NCBI GenBank assembly: GCA_028386065.3
Contig: JAKUCV010007175.1
Location: forward strand, 17,759-81,758
Direction: 5' to 3'
Origin: Turnera subulata
Lineage: Eukaryota > Streptophyta > Magnoliopsida > Malpighiales > Passifloraceae
Length of the DNA: 64,000 nucleotides
Position numbers and translations under genes: made by a program. The notes below the pieces were generated by a model, which was not told the origin of the DNA, searched no databases, and saw nothing but the letters and a program-made list of their open reading frames with translations. Numbering within the stretch: the first letter of the stretch is position 1; the number at the start of each line of letters is the position of its first letter. Below, one piece after another: positions 33,995 to 46,060 of the stretch.

Positions 33995-36900
33995 ATGGAG
34001 CCTAAACTGAGGATGCAAAGTAACAGTTCAGCAGAAGGACAATCCTCTTCTTCCACATTTCGATGCCTTCATTATGATATATTTTTGAGTTTTAGAGGTT
34101 CGGATACTCGATATTCTTTCGTTGGCCATCTCAAAAAAGAATTGATTAGAGGAGGGTATTTGGTATTTTATGATGATCAAGGGATTCAATCAGGAAAAGA
34201 GATCCGAACAGAACTACCAAAAGCAATTCAAGCCTCAAAGTCATACATAGTTGTGCTCTCTAAAGATTACGCTTACTCAAAATGGTGCCTAAATGAACTT
34301 GTGGACATCATGAAACGCCACACACAAGAAGGATATTGTGTTATGCCCATTTTTTATCACGTAAGTCCATCTGATGTCAGGAATCAGAAGAATAGCTTTG
34401 CAGATTCTTTTGTTAGACACCAAAGGACTTTGAACGAGAAGACAGTGAAGGATTGGAAAGAGGGTCTAACAAAAATTGGAGGCTTGAAAGGGATACTTGT
34501 TGAAGAAAAAACGTAAGTATACACAAATAATGCAGCCTTGCCTTTTGCAAAAAAAAAATCTGAAAACAATTATGTTTGGATTACTGCGTTGAATTTTACT
34601 GTACGGAATAATGCATGATGTATACTTGGGTCAGAAACTCACTCCAACTTAAATTTCTACTTTTGCACTACCCATCATTTTTCAGTGTTCATAGTTTGCA
34701 CACAATATGCCTATTTCTTCCAACTACTATGACCTTAACAGGACACGATATCTTGCATCATGTGATGAGTTTCAATTGCTCTTTTACATAGTTTTCTCAT
34801 GCCAAAAAGACCTGATCATTTTGGATTTTATATGCAGAGAGGAGGCCGAGGTAATTCAAGAAATTGTCAGAAAGATTGGAGAATTTATAGGTAATACAAA
34901 GCTATTTACCGTTTGCACTATGTAATTTCATTACGTATTTTTTCAAAAAGGTACACGGCCTTCTTGCAAAAGTGGGAGAAAACTTATTCATTTGTTAAAA
35001 AAACAAAAATTCTGTGGAAGTTTATATATCAAAGGAATATGAAATGGTTTGAAGGTCAAAATCCACTCGAACAGCTCCGATGGTTTACTCATTCTGAATA
35101 AAGCTAAAATGAAATAAAACAGTCAAATTCCGTTCTCTTTTATTGTCAAGTACATGTTAAAAATTGGTCCATTATTGTTGGCCAAAAGTATATGTACCGT
35201 TTAAAAGAATTTGTTACTTAGCAATGTCTCGTACCTACTCAACTAACCAATTAATGCAACATATTTTATACTCAAATGATACCTGATATATATTTCATGG
35301 ATAGGGACAAGAAAGTATCAATTCCTCACGTCAGAATTGGTTGGTGACGGGTTCGAGAGAGCTAAGGATGAGATCTGGTCTTTGTTGATGAAGGATGATA
35401 TCGAAAAGATTGGAGTTTATGGAATGGGGGGTGTTGGGAAAACCACATTGATGACACATATATACAATCAACTTCAAGAAAGATCAGACTCTTTTCCTCC
35501 TAGTTACTGGGTTACTGTGTCCCAAGATTTTAGCATTTACAAGTTACAAGATGGTATTTCCAAGGCTATTGACATGGATATTTCAAAGGAGGACGATCTA
35601 AAGAAAAGGGCGGCAAAGTTGAACGAATCATTGATTAGAAAACAAAAGCTCATTCTTATCTTAGATGATCTGTGGGATGATTTTGACATAAAGGATGTGG
35701 GACTTCCAGTAGGGCCAAATGGATGCAAGTTAGGTTTTACAACCCGATCATATGAAGTTTGCAGAAAGATGGGTTGCAAAAGGAATACTGTCAAAGTTGA
35801 ACCTCTTTCGGACAAAGAAGCTTCTAATTTGTTCAAGAAGGAGATTGAGAATTACGACATAGATGATGAAGAACTTGTACAAGCTGTTATAAAGGAATGT
35901 GCAGGGTTGCCACTTGCTATTAGAGTGATGGCAAAGAGCATGAAGGAGGTGGATGATGTATGTGAATGGAGGAATATATTGGCTCTACTAAGAGACTCAA
36001 AGTTTACAAAGGATGATGACATGGAGCGAAAGGTATTCGGTGTACTAAGATCAAGCTATACTAGTTTAAAAGATCGATCTTTACAAGAATGTTTCTTGTA
36101 TTGTGCATTGTTTCCAGAAGATGCTAAGATTGACAGAGAGAAATTGATAGAGCTCTTGATTTGTGAAGGAATAATACAAGAAGGGAAGAGCAGACAAGAA
36201 GAGATTGATAAAGGCGATGTCATGCTTAATAAACTGGAAAGCCTCTGCTTGTTGGAACGTCGTTTTGGACAATATGTGAAGATGCATGACTTGATTAGGG
36301 ATGTTGCCCTTCAAGAAATGGGAGACAATAAGTCAGTTGTGATGGTTGAAGCTGGTAAGCAATTAAGAGCATTGCCAGATGTGGGTAAATGGAGGAAAAA
36401 CTTGTATAGAGCTTCATTTATAGACAACCACATCAAGAACATTCCTTCCGGCCACTCACCAAGCTGTCCTGATTTGTCAACTCTTCTTTTATGTGGCAAT
36501 TGGAGGTTAGAATATATTGGGGATTCTTTTTTCGAGAAACTGAATGGTCTCAAAGTTCTTGATCTTTCAGGAACTGGAATTAAAGAATTATCAAGTTCCA
36601 TCTCTAATCTTGGGACACTCACTGGGTTGTTCCTTAGAAACTGTCACAATTTGAGGCATGTACCATCGCTTGCCAAGCTTCAAGAACTGAAGTCTTTGGA
36701 TTTACATTTTTCTGGCCTTAAAGAAGTGCCCCAAGGTATGGCATTGCTCCACAACCTCAGGTATCTCAATATGAGTTGCGTAACTCTGAAGGTTTTCCCG
36801 GCCGGTATATTACCAAAACTCTCTCGTCTCCAATTTCTCAGACTTAACCAGAAGTCGTTGGTTAAAGGAGAGGAGGTAGGTGGCTTAAGGAATTTGGAAG

Positions 36901-38129
36901 TTTTGGAATGTGGTTTTCAAGACTTTGTTGGGTTCAAGAGGTATTTGCAATTCCAAAAACACGAGAAACCACTAGCAATTTTCCGTATTTTTGTGAATTG
37001 TACTGACACAAATTTAAGATATCCGAAAGGAAAAAGAGTTGACATGTGGGGATGTGATATTAGCAAACAATTTGATAAACTTCCAAAGGGCATTGAAGAG
37101 CTGGTGTTAGATGGTTGCAAGGGTCCAAAGTGCTTAGTTCCATTAAGTAATGCAACAGAATTGAAGATGATTCACATTGCTTACGGTGATGGAATAGAAT
37201 GTTTGGTGTCGTCTTCTTCTTCTTCTGGGTCATCAGTTGATACACTGAAACCTTTTGGGTTGGAAGGCTCATGCTTCCCTGCAAAGATTAACGCACCCGG
37301 GCTCGTGCCATCCTATGGAAGTACCTTTATTCATCTTAAGGAGCTTGTTGTACGCGGGTGCCACGGAATGAAGATGCTGTTCCCTCCGTGGTTGCTGCAA
37401 AACCTCAAGAACCTGGAATATCTTGATGTACAAGTATGCGAAGGAATGGAAGAGATAATAGCAAGTAATGAAGAGAACTGCAAGAACAACAACAACAATA
37501 TCACTCCTGAATTCTGCCTCCCCAAATTAAGAATATTATGTCTTTACGATCTGCCACGACTCACAAGCATTTGTGACGGGTCACTGATTTGTGAGTCCCT
37601 GGAAGAACTTAAACTTGGTCGGTGTGAGATGATACAGAGGATACCGGTAGTTCCTCCTCTCCCTTCTGTCCAACTCAGTCTCCCCAAACTAAGGATATTA
37701 TGTCTTTGCGATCTGCCACGACTCAGAAGCATTTGTGACAGGTCACTGATTTGTCAGTCCTTACAAGAAATTGAAGTTTTTGGGTGTCCGGAGCTAGAGA
37801 AGATACCAGTAGCTCCTCCTCTCCCATGTCTTCTACTGGGTAGTTTTGATTCAAGAGAGTGGCTGGAACAGTTTGAGCGGGACCATCCCAGCGTTAAGGA
37901 TATCCTCCAGCATGTTGAACATTGTTCCCAATTGGAGTGGTATCCGGACACCAACCTCCGAGCGAGAGGACACCTACCATCATTCAAGTTTGAGAGTTGC
38001 CGAAGCAGGCCCCCAAAACATTGGATATCCCCAGATAAGACGATATTTTTCCTTTTTTCGCTGTATTTTCTTTTGTTTCTTGCTGGACATTTACGATTAT
38101 TTTATGAGATTCTTGCTCTTCCGATTTAG
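33995..38129 (+). CDS. TIR-NLR immune receptor with a CNL-type (RPS2-like) NB-ARC and LRR
   Basis: Three exons join in phase: 33995-34512, 34838-34890 and 35305-38129, giving 1131 residues. The TIR domain (about 27-165) starts YDIFLSFRGSDTR and retains the probable catalytic Glu101 in WCLNEL. A short exon (EEAEVIQEIVRKIGEFIG) follows, like the TIR-NBARC linker of ordinary TNLs. The NB-ARC has P-loop GMGGVGKTT (about 230-238), kinase 2 LILILDDLW (about 306), GLPL and MHD (about 516). Trp after the kinase-2 Asp pair, and the whole motif style (LVGDGFERAKDEIW, CKLGFTTRS, VKMHDLIRDVAL), are typical of CC-type receptors such as RPS2 rather than TNLs. No coiled coil is present. LRRs run from about 550 to 1090, then a DHPSVKDILQ segment typical of that clade and a hydrophobic tail that could be a wrong terminal exon. 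No stop or frameshift is seen. The gene could be two transcription units, but phases and the paralogue argue for one. Confidence 0.85.
37518..37840 (+). repeat. Tandem 162-bp duplication inside the LRR region
   Basis: Two successive 54-residue units start PKLRILCLYDLPRL (37518) and PKLRILCLCDLPRL (37680). They are very similar at DNA level, with few differences, so the duplication is recent and in frame. It adds about two leucine-rich repeats to the presumed recognition surface. Confidence 0.85.
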
Positions 38130-38838
38130 CTGTTGGAGAACATCAAAACCAAAAAAAAAAAAAAAGGAGGGGGTGGGTGGTTTTGTTGGAGCTACAATTT
38201 TTTTGTTTTTCTTATTTATGTGTTTTTGGTTTTTGGTTTTCGAACAAGAATCAATTGGCTCTGCATGTGAGCAGAAATGAGCAATATTAGAAAACAAATG
38301 GTCACTGCCCAAGTTGTCTAGCATGAACTCTCACATCGATCTCTCCAAGGTATCCTCCCAGCATTGTAACAAAGAGGCTAATCATGTTGCTGCTGATAGG
38401 TGAATTTCTGTGAAAAGACACATGGTCAAAATATCGAGTACTACTGTCTGTTTGCAGAAGAGTCAGTTTACTTAAAATTACTGAGAATAAACTATAAGGA
38501 ATTATGGGGTGATTACATGCCCTCAGACACCTCACCTTAAGGCTAAGTTTGGAAAACAAAAGTGGGAGGAACGAAAATCAGGGGAAGATGGAGGACAGAA
38601 TGAAACTTACTTCTTTGAAAAAATAAAAAGTGAGAGGAATGATTGGCAAAGGATGTTATTTTTAATTATTTGAATAAAAGGTAAACCGATAAAATACAAA
38701 AAAGTACCCATTATTATTAATAAAAAATGACTAAATTTCAATTTACACATCACTTTGGCGGTAGAGGTTATTAAGTAGAAGGTCAGTGAAGCAAAGACTA
38801 GAATATTGGTGTCCAAGAATGTGGGGAAGCTCTAGCCA
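38130..38838. other. 3' flank of the TIR-NLR gene
   Basis: It includes an A run at about 38150-38165, G/T-rich sequence to 38230 and then unremarkable AT-rich DNA. Open frames here are not supported. Confidence 0.5.
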
Positions 38839-38876
38839 TTTTTTTTTTTTTTTGAAAAGGGGTGGCTCAAGGCCTA

Positions 38877-41800
38877 TTATTGAGTGATTACCGTTACAGA
38901 TAAAAGTCGTGGACGAGCCACAGCTGCAATATCAGCTTGCAGAAGGGAAAGACATTCTACAGGCGTTGATTTTAAATAATGGCTGCCCATAGGATAAGAT
39001 TGGCGTAAACAAGCCAACAAATCAGCCACCATATTGGCTTCTCGGTAAACATGATTAATTCTGACATCCCAATCCCGTTGGAGCCAATGTTGAATTGAGG
39101 TGACAAAGGAATGGCAGCTGACTGGCACTTGGTTCCTGCCCATCACCATTTCTACCACAACCTTTGAATCCTATTTCAACCTCCAACTTGCGACCACCAA
39201 GTGTTCAGGCAATAGATAATCCATCCAACACAGCCCAAAGCTCCGCTATAAGTGTCGTGCCTGAACCTATATGATGCGTAAAACCACTCACCCAGGTGCC
39301 ATTGACATCCCGGACAACACCACCACAGGTAATCAAAGAGGAGCCACGCAAACATGTCCCATCAACATTTAGTTTCCACCATCCTTGAGCAGGCACTTTC
39401 CAGCTGATATAATGCGGCACTCGGGATATATTAGAGCCCAGAACAGCGACCTGTGAATCAAAACTATGCATGAATGCATTAACTTGCTGGACAATAAAAT
39501 GGTCACAACCAGGAACAACACTATCAATATTCTCAAACACAAGAGAATTGCGCCACTTCCAGCCCCACCAAAGAGCGGCTACAAAAAGAACATCCCATGG
39601 TTGACCAACACTTCTCCCACGTCTAGGATCTAAATTCCACACCAGCCACTGATGCAAGGGAAGCCCAAAAAATTCCCGTAAAGCCTGGGAGGGGAGGATA
39701 GCTCGCCAAACCAAAGAAATCGGATGACAGTCCCGTAAAGCATGTAGGACTGACTCCGGTCGTGGACACTTCTCATCCGTCGCGATGTGCCGACAGACTC
39801 GCTGCAGATTAGTCATAAAGCTTTCTCTGGCCACTTGCCACAGGAATGTACTAATGCGGTAAGGCACCCTAAGATGCCAAATACGCTTCCAAAGCGAGGA
39901 GACCTCACCTTGAGGAGATAGTAGCTGAAAAGCACTACGAGCAGTGCATGAACCCGAAGAGTCATGAGCCCATGCAACTGTGTCGTTGCCACACACTGGC
40001 CAAGGGGGGAGCATACTGGCAATTCTAGCACATACATCAGGTAGAAGATATTGAGCGATCAACTCCCAGTTCCACTGTCCCTGAGTTGAAACAAAATGTG
40101 AAACTAGAAGCTCCAACCAATGACCCGGAATCTGGGCACTGGCAAGTGTATGAAGAGGAGGTTGACCAAAAACCCATGCATCTATCCAGAATCTCACAAT
40201 AGAACCATCTCCCAAGACCCAATAAATCCCCTTCAAGATCATATCCCATACATTAACTATACCCCGCCATATATGGGACATCCGTCGTTTCTTAGACACT
40301 GAAGGAACCAATCCATCTCCCGCATTATATTTTGCACGTAAGATACGAACCCATAAGGCTTGTGGCTGAGAAATCAAGACCCATGCAAGTTTCATAAGAA
40401 GGGCTTCATTGTGCAAAGACATTTTACGAAGCCCTAGACCTCCAGCACGCTTATTGCCACAAACATCGTCCCATTTTACCAAGGACATCTTTCGATTTCC
40501 CTCATTAGACCCCTAGAGGAAGGCCCGAGTGTTCTTATCCAAATTAGAGCATACCAAAAACAGGAACATTCATGGTCTGCATAATGCAAGTGGGGAGAAC
40601 CTGTAGAACCGACTGGGCCAGCGTCAGACGGCCATCAAAGGATAAAGAATTAACTTTCCACCCCGCAAGCTTGCTATCAAGAGCTTCCTCAATAAACCGA
40701 AAATGAGAGCAAACGGCTCTGCCATGAATCAGATTGACCCCCAAGTATTTACCAAGATCATTCGTTTGGGTAAACCCTAGTGCCTGGCTAATTCTGTTCT
40801 TAGTACTCTCAAGAACACCTTTAGAGAAAAAGATCATCGACTTCTCGGCATTAACCTTCTGCCCCGAAGCAGCAAAAAAGAGTTGAGCACTTGGCGAATA
40901 GTATCCACCTGGGGTAAAGAAGCCTCCGCAAATAAAAAAAGGTCACCGACAAAGAACATATGAGACAGATGAGGCCCAACAGAGCCAAAAACTAGTGGAT
41001 GCCATGCACCAGAAGCCACCTAGGAATCTACAAGCTGCGTTAAACATTCCATGAAAGGTAAAAAAAGATAAGGAGATAGGGTATCACCTTGTCTAATACC
41101 TCTGGAAGGTTGAAAGGCAGTAGTGGTGGAACCCTACCACTGAATCTGCATAGACGAAGAGCTTAAACAAAACATAATCAACTCAATTAAATCGGCCAGA
41201 AAACCAACATCCTGAAGGGTGTCCTGCACAAAAAGCCATCTAATATGGTCATAGGCCTTCTCAAGATCAATTTTTAATGCCATGAACCCTGTTTGGAAGA
41301 TTTCACCCCTATTGAATGAATAGCCTCCTGAACCATAACAATATTATCCGTGATTTGTCTAACTGGCTTGATTAGGGCCAACAATAGAATCCACAAAGGG
41401 CCTCAATCTGTTAGCAATGAGCTTGGTAATTATTTTGTATACCACATTGCAACACTGATGGGCCTGAACTGCTTAATAGTTTCGGGATGTTGAACCTTAG
41501 GAAGCAAAACTAGCAAGGTCTTATTAAGTTTGGCATCAAACCGTCTTTGTTGGAAAACTTCCTGGACGAAACGACAGACTGAAGCACCAAAAATCCCCCA
41601 CGAATGCTGATAGAACCCAGCGTGGAAGCCATCCAAACCTGGGACTTTCCATGCACCCATCCGAAAAAGGGTTGTACGAATTTCTTCTACAGTGACAGAT
41701 TTCGAGAGGTCCTCAACAGACTATGGAGTCAAAGGAGGAAACCGGCCTCGGGGAAGAATGTCTGCTGCATGTGGACAATCCTCAGTGTAAAGAGAACGAT

Positions 41801-42922
41801 AAAAAGAAACTGCAATCCCTTTCACCCAATCGAGTTTAGATACCCATTCACCAACATCCGTTTTCGATGAGACAATCCTATTTCTATGACGGCGAATAAC
41901 CGTAGTCGTGTGGAAATATTTGGTGTTACGATCTCCCGATGCAATCCACTCTGTATGGGATTTTTGGAACCACATAAGTTCTTCTTGGGAAAGAATCTCA
42001 TCATACTCTTTCTGCAGTTGCCACTGTAACCGACATAATCCTCTACTATCCTCCTGATCACATCTTTTCTTAATGCCTGCAAGGCGGGCCAATAGTCGTC
42101 GCTTATGCTTCAATAGTAAAGGAATATCCGCTTGCCAATTATCCTGCACCACCTTCAGAAATCCCTGATGTAATAACCATGAATTTTGAAAACGAAATAG
42201 CTTAGGTCTCCTCAAATCCACCCCGGATCGAAAAAGAAGCACCAGAAGAGGAGAGTGATCAAATTTGGTCCGAGGAAGATGTATTACCGAAGCTTCACCA
42301 AACTTCACCCGCCAATCAGAATTCGCAACCGCGCGATCCAGACGCTTTCTAGCACCTCGTCTCTCCCATGTAAAGCAAGAACCCACAAACCCAAGATCAA
42401 TACGGCCACAATCATTGAGACAATCTGAGAAGGTGCGACTGGAAGAAACACTAACAGGAGCACTCTCAACTTTCTCTGAATCATCCAAAAGAGAATTAAA
42501 TCACCAGCTGCGAGCCAAGTTGCATCCATCGAAGAGGAAATATCCCGTAAGCCTTGCCAAAGGGCCATACGAGAAGCAACAGCCGGACTACCATACACGG
42601 CAGTGAAGAACCAATGTGAGTATCCAATCCTAGAAACCTTGACATGTACAAACTGCCTATGGACGTGAACCACCTCAACCAAATCAGGATCCCCATTCCA
42701 TAAAAGCGAGATACCCTCAGAAAAACCCACAGCTTCACTACGAACATTCCAATTAAAATGGAGTTCCCAAATGGACTTAACAACTTCATCATCATTAATC
42801 TAGGTCTCAATAAGTACCAAAATCTGGGGGCAATATTGTGCTACCATATCCCTAGAAGCTTTATGGAACTCATCACTCTTAGCGCCCTGACAATTCCATA
42901 CGATTATAGAGAATTGATCCAT
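38877..42922 (-). pseudogene. LINE copy 3 ORF2 pseudogene (endonuclease, reverse transcriptase, zf-RVT, RNase H)
   Basis: Starts at about 42922 and is broken into at least seven frame segments. Recognisable parts, in order: endonuclease (GRIDLGFVGSCFTWERRG; 42488-41721), reverse transcriptase pieces (VPGLDGFHAGFYQHSWG at 41660-41430, then 41019-40544, including MFFVGDLFLFAEASL where the catalytic motif should be FADD but reads VGDL), zf-RVT (40488 onward; WDDVCGNKRAGGLGLRK) and RNase H (WWKLNVDGTCL, 39380-38877). The loss of the catalytic Asp pair and the frameshifts make it inactive. Confidence 0.85.
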
Positions 42923-43100
42923 AATTAAAACTAAAAGGGAGATGGAAACACAAACCAGAAAAACTCAGGCGAGAACAATTGGGGAGGCCTCACCTCATCT
43001 CGTTTGTCCATCATGTCTTCCACATCCTGCATCGCATGTATCATAACCTGCTCTTCCTCATCATCAAAGGGGTGGTCCGGATTTAATGGTCGTGTCGGGG

Positions 43101-43129
43101 NNNNNNNCCCCCCCCCCCCCCCCCCCCCC
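43101..43129. other. Assembly gap (7 N) followed by 22 C
   Basis: Seven Ns are followed directly by a run of 22 C. The surrounding LINE sequence gives no reason for a long C tract, so gap-filling or base-calling artefact is likely. The open frame spanning this point is not meaningful. Confidence 0.95.
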
Positions 43130-43204
43130 GATAGCTTTACCACCTTATGGAACCTTAATGGGAACGACTAACTCAGGAGAAGAGGCACTTGGAAAAAGAG
43201 GAGT

Positions 43205-43505
43205 GTCTGAGGCCTTGGCACGCAAACGAATTGTTCGATCTCAACTTGACTAAGCTCGTTAAAACTTGTTATCTTAAATTTGAATCAACTCGATTAAGCT
43301 TGATAGGATATACATAGTTTTACACACGAGTAGGCTCATGAACTTAATGAGTCAAGTATCACTGAGCTCGAACTCGACTCGTTAAGATTGCTCAACAATA
43401 AAGCTTGACTTGAACTTGATTTGAACTCGATAAAACCGTCTCGAGTTTGAGTTATCATCGAGTCGATTTCGAATAACTCGCATGTTGACTCATTTAAATC
43501 CCTAG
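43205..43505. repeat. Dispersed repeat rich in CTCGA/GAGCTC words, copy 2
   Basis: Shares ACTCGACTCGTTA, AAGCTCG and AACTTGATTTGAACTCGAT-like words with 22970-23340, at clearly lower identity than the recent segmental copy at 61701. Family and ends are undetermined. Confidence 0.45.
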
Positions 43506-43533
43506 TTTACTGGAGAATAAAACATTGTAAAAT

Positions 43534-44513
43534 CTTCTCCCAACATTATGTTATATTATATACTAAAACACATTTGTTTTGATTATTTTGCCTTAAAAAA
43601 ATTTCATATTGACAAATTTATCCTTCTACTTATTTTAATATATTCTTAAAATTTTTTCCTCTCTTAAACTGTTGAGTTGCTTAACACGCGTCCTTTTATG
43701 TTGTGGTTGTGCCTAGGAATACGTGGCTAACATTTTATCCAGGTAAAATGTAAAGAATATGAAAATATTTAACAGTAAAATATATTTTGACCAGTAGGAA
43801 AACAAAAATTAAAAACATAAAATTACTTCCTCTGATGCTCAGTCTTCTTCCATAAATCATTCTTTCTACGATATCGAGTTTTTCTTCTACCAACACCTTT
43901 CTTTTTTTCTTCCAACTTCAGTCATTGGCTTTATCGGTGTTAGATGTCCCCTAAAGTTCAAGAAAACTATATATATATACTTCCGCAACTTTGGTTGGTG
44001 AGTGGTTATTTGCAATTTTAAGAACTTAGAGTTTAAATTTGTTGATTTTCATGGAAGTGCCAATAGCGTGTGGTTTGCATCTTTACTGTTATTCTCAATA
44101 TGGTGAGTTTGCATCTCCAGTCCATAATTATTTTCTTTAATGTGTGTTGGACATAAATTATATAATTCAGCTCAGGTACTATGCATGCGTGTACTTGCAA
44201 CTGTGTTAGCTTTTTAACTAGAGATTTAGAGTACTTCGATTCACTTGCTCTTTTCTAAATTGGAGGAAGGTGAAGAAGAATGTTTCTAGTAGAAACTATT
44301 GTTTGAATTATTATCCAACTAGCATCCAATAGAGATTCACTTGTTGTTAAAACTATTCTATGATTTACATTTTCTTCAACATGCAGGAAAATCTACCAAA
44401 ATAGGTCTCCGCCTAATAAGTTGTACGTGATCTAATGACTTGGCATTGGAGGAGATGAAGAACAGATGGAGGAGTCAGCTTGGCTTGGATGCACATTTAA
44501 AAATATAAGTCAT
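43534..44513. other. Left part of the candidate Helitron, before the Athila-like element
   Basis: AT-rich, no supported gene. It ends with the target duplication GTCAT (44509-44513). A segment at about 44260-44285 (GGAGGAAGGTGAAGAAGAAT) is echoed at about 57210-57230, suggesting that the two flanks share repeated or captured sequence. Confidence 0.45.
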
Positions 44514-45798
44514 TGATGTGCATGTAATTATGCATATTTTACAGCTCACACTGTCATCTTTTGGCCTTGTATTCATCCATTATTCATGCATTTAGGTATC
44601 AAATCACTTCTTTTACCATCAAAACTACCTTTCCTCATCTTTGGTTGCTTTCAGGTGTATTTTGGTGCAATTTGGAGCTTATTTGGCGATCTTTGGTTTA
44701 GCAGCGCCACTGCTAGTACAAATGGTCCAGACTGCCGACAGCGCTTCAAATCAGAACTTTATTTTTGACGAATTCCTCTTACATCTTAGGAGCTTGAAGT
44801 CGGTGCATTTGGAAGTTCCCTATTTGAAAAGAAGTTTCTTTCTGCCACTTTTATGAAGATTCCTTATTCTCCAAGATTTAGGGTTTTTAATTGAGGCTAT
44901 ATAAATATGAAGAGATAAAACCCTAAGGACATACGAGATTTACTGGAAGAAGTCGGCAACAAGTTTTGAAGGCTGAAGTAAAGTGACTCTTTTTAGATTT
45001 TCTCAATTGTAATGTCGACAATCATGTTTTTACTATTCCTTAATTTCTCCATGAACTAAATCTTCCATCTAGGTTCAAGGGATGTAGCTACAGATTCATG
45101 TTTGGTTTATAATTCAATTTTTGGTTTTCTTTGATTCGTTTCTATCTTGATTTGATATAGAGAGCTTAATAGTGTCTACGGCCTGATCACCCATAAACAC
45201 TACCTTAGACGACTTAGTGACGGACCTAACGGTGAAACTAGGAACTCAGAACGTTCTATATCAGACCTCTACCTTACCTGCTGTCGAAAGAAGTTTTTAG
45301 GGTAGTTGAGGATAACAGCGCCTGGCTCAGCAACACTGCGCCCTAGGAAAGAGCTTCACTGGCAAAAGCGGGTTGTTCGGAACTAGGATAGGTTTGTTTC
45401 TATACGTGACAATAGTAACAAACACTTCAAGTCAGGTTTCCCTTCAAGAAAGGCGAGTTAAAGCATCAGAACACTGCTTTGTAGTCCGACAGTGACACTG
45501 TAGTGAACCCCCGAAAAACCTAGGTTTCCCATCACTGCTTTCTTTACCTCCAGACTTCGATCTTAGCTGATTTGCTCTGCTTTAATTTACTGTCGATTTA
45601 ATTCACTCTTTTATTTATTGTTTATTTAGTTTATTAATTGCGAACACTGCTCTCAAATCTCGGTATATTTACTTTTTTGTTTGTGATTAGTCTAATCAAT
45701 TGAGGAGTGCTAAGGACAATGTTATTTTCCAGTCCCTGTGAATCGACCTTGTTTACTACAGCAACACTGTATACTTGCAACACGTTTTGTGACGAACA
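44514..45798 (+). repeat. 5' LTR of the Athila-like element
   Basis: 1285 bp, TG...CA. A TATA-like TATATAAAT lies at 44898-44906 and is repeated in the 3' LTR at 54125-54133. Confidence 0.92.
44898..44906 (+). promoter_or_regulatory. TATA-like box in the Athila-like 5' LTR
   Basis: TATATAAAT inside the 5' LTR, conserved in the 3' LTR. It is a plausible promoter for the genomic transcript; activity is not shown. Confidence 0.5.
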
Positions 45799-45804
45799 AG
45801 TTTT

Positions 45805-45822
45805 TGGCGCCGTTGCCGGGGA
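45805..45822 (+). other. Primer binding site, tRNA-Asp type
   Basis: TGGCGCCGTTGCCGGGGA is exactly complementary to the 3' end of plant tRNA-Asp including CCA. It lies 6 bases after the 5' LTR. Confidence 0.85.
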
Positions 45823-46060
45823 CTGCGCTAAATAATACTACTTAGTGTTTTTGATTGGTTAGGCTTTCTTTGTTTTCTGATCCACTTTGCTTTCTTGTGG
45901 CAGGATATTGACAACGCCGCTATTGACTCTCTAGCATTGTATGCAAACTAGGAGCCAGCATTCCAAGCTACTCCATACTCCTGATATTGAAGGCACTGCT
46001 AGGGCGAACCGCAGGCAAGTAAGGTAACAGAAAGCAGCTGAAACCATTGAGTCATCAACA

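Larger units (their letters stand above)
38839..43200 (-). mobile_element. Decayed LINE (copy 3) with RNase H domain
   Basis: Antisense, with its A-tail visible as a T run at 38839-38854. The 5' side runs through an assembly gap at 43101-43107 and its end could not be fixed; no target duplication was found. It differs from the other two LINEs: ORF2 starts MDQFSIIVWNCQGAKSD and ends with a plant-LINE RNase H domain that they lack. Many frameshifts and stops show that it is old. Confidence 0.85.
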
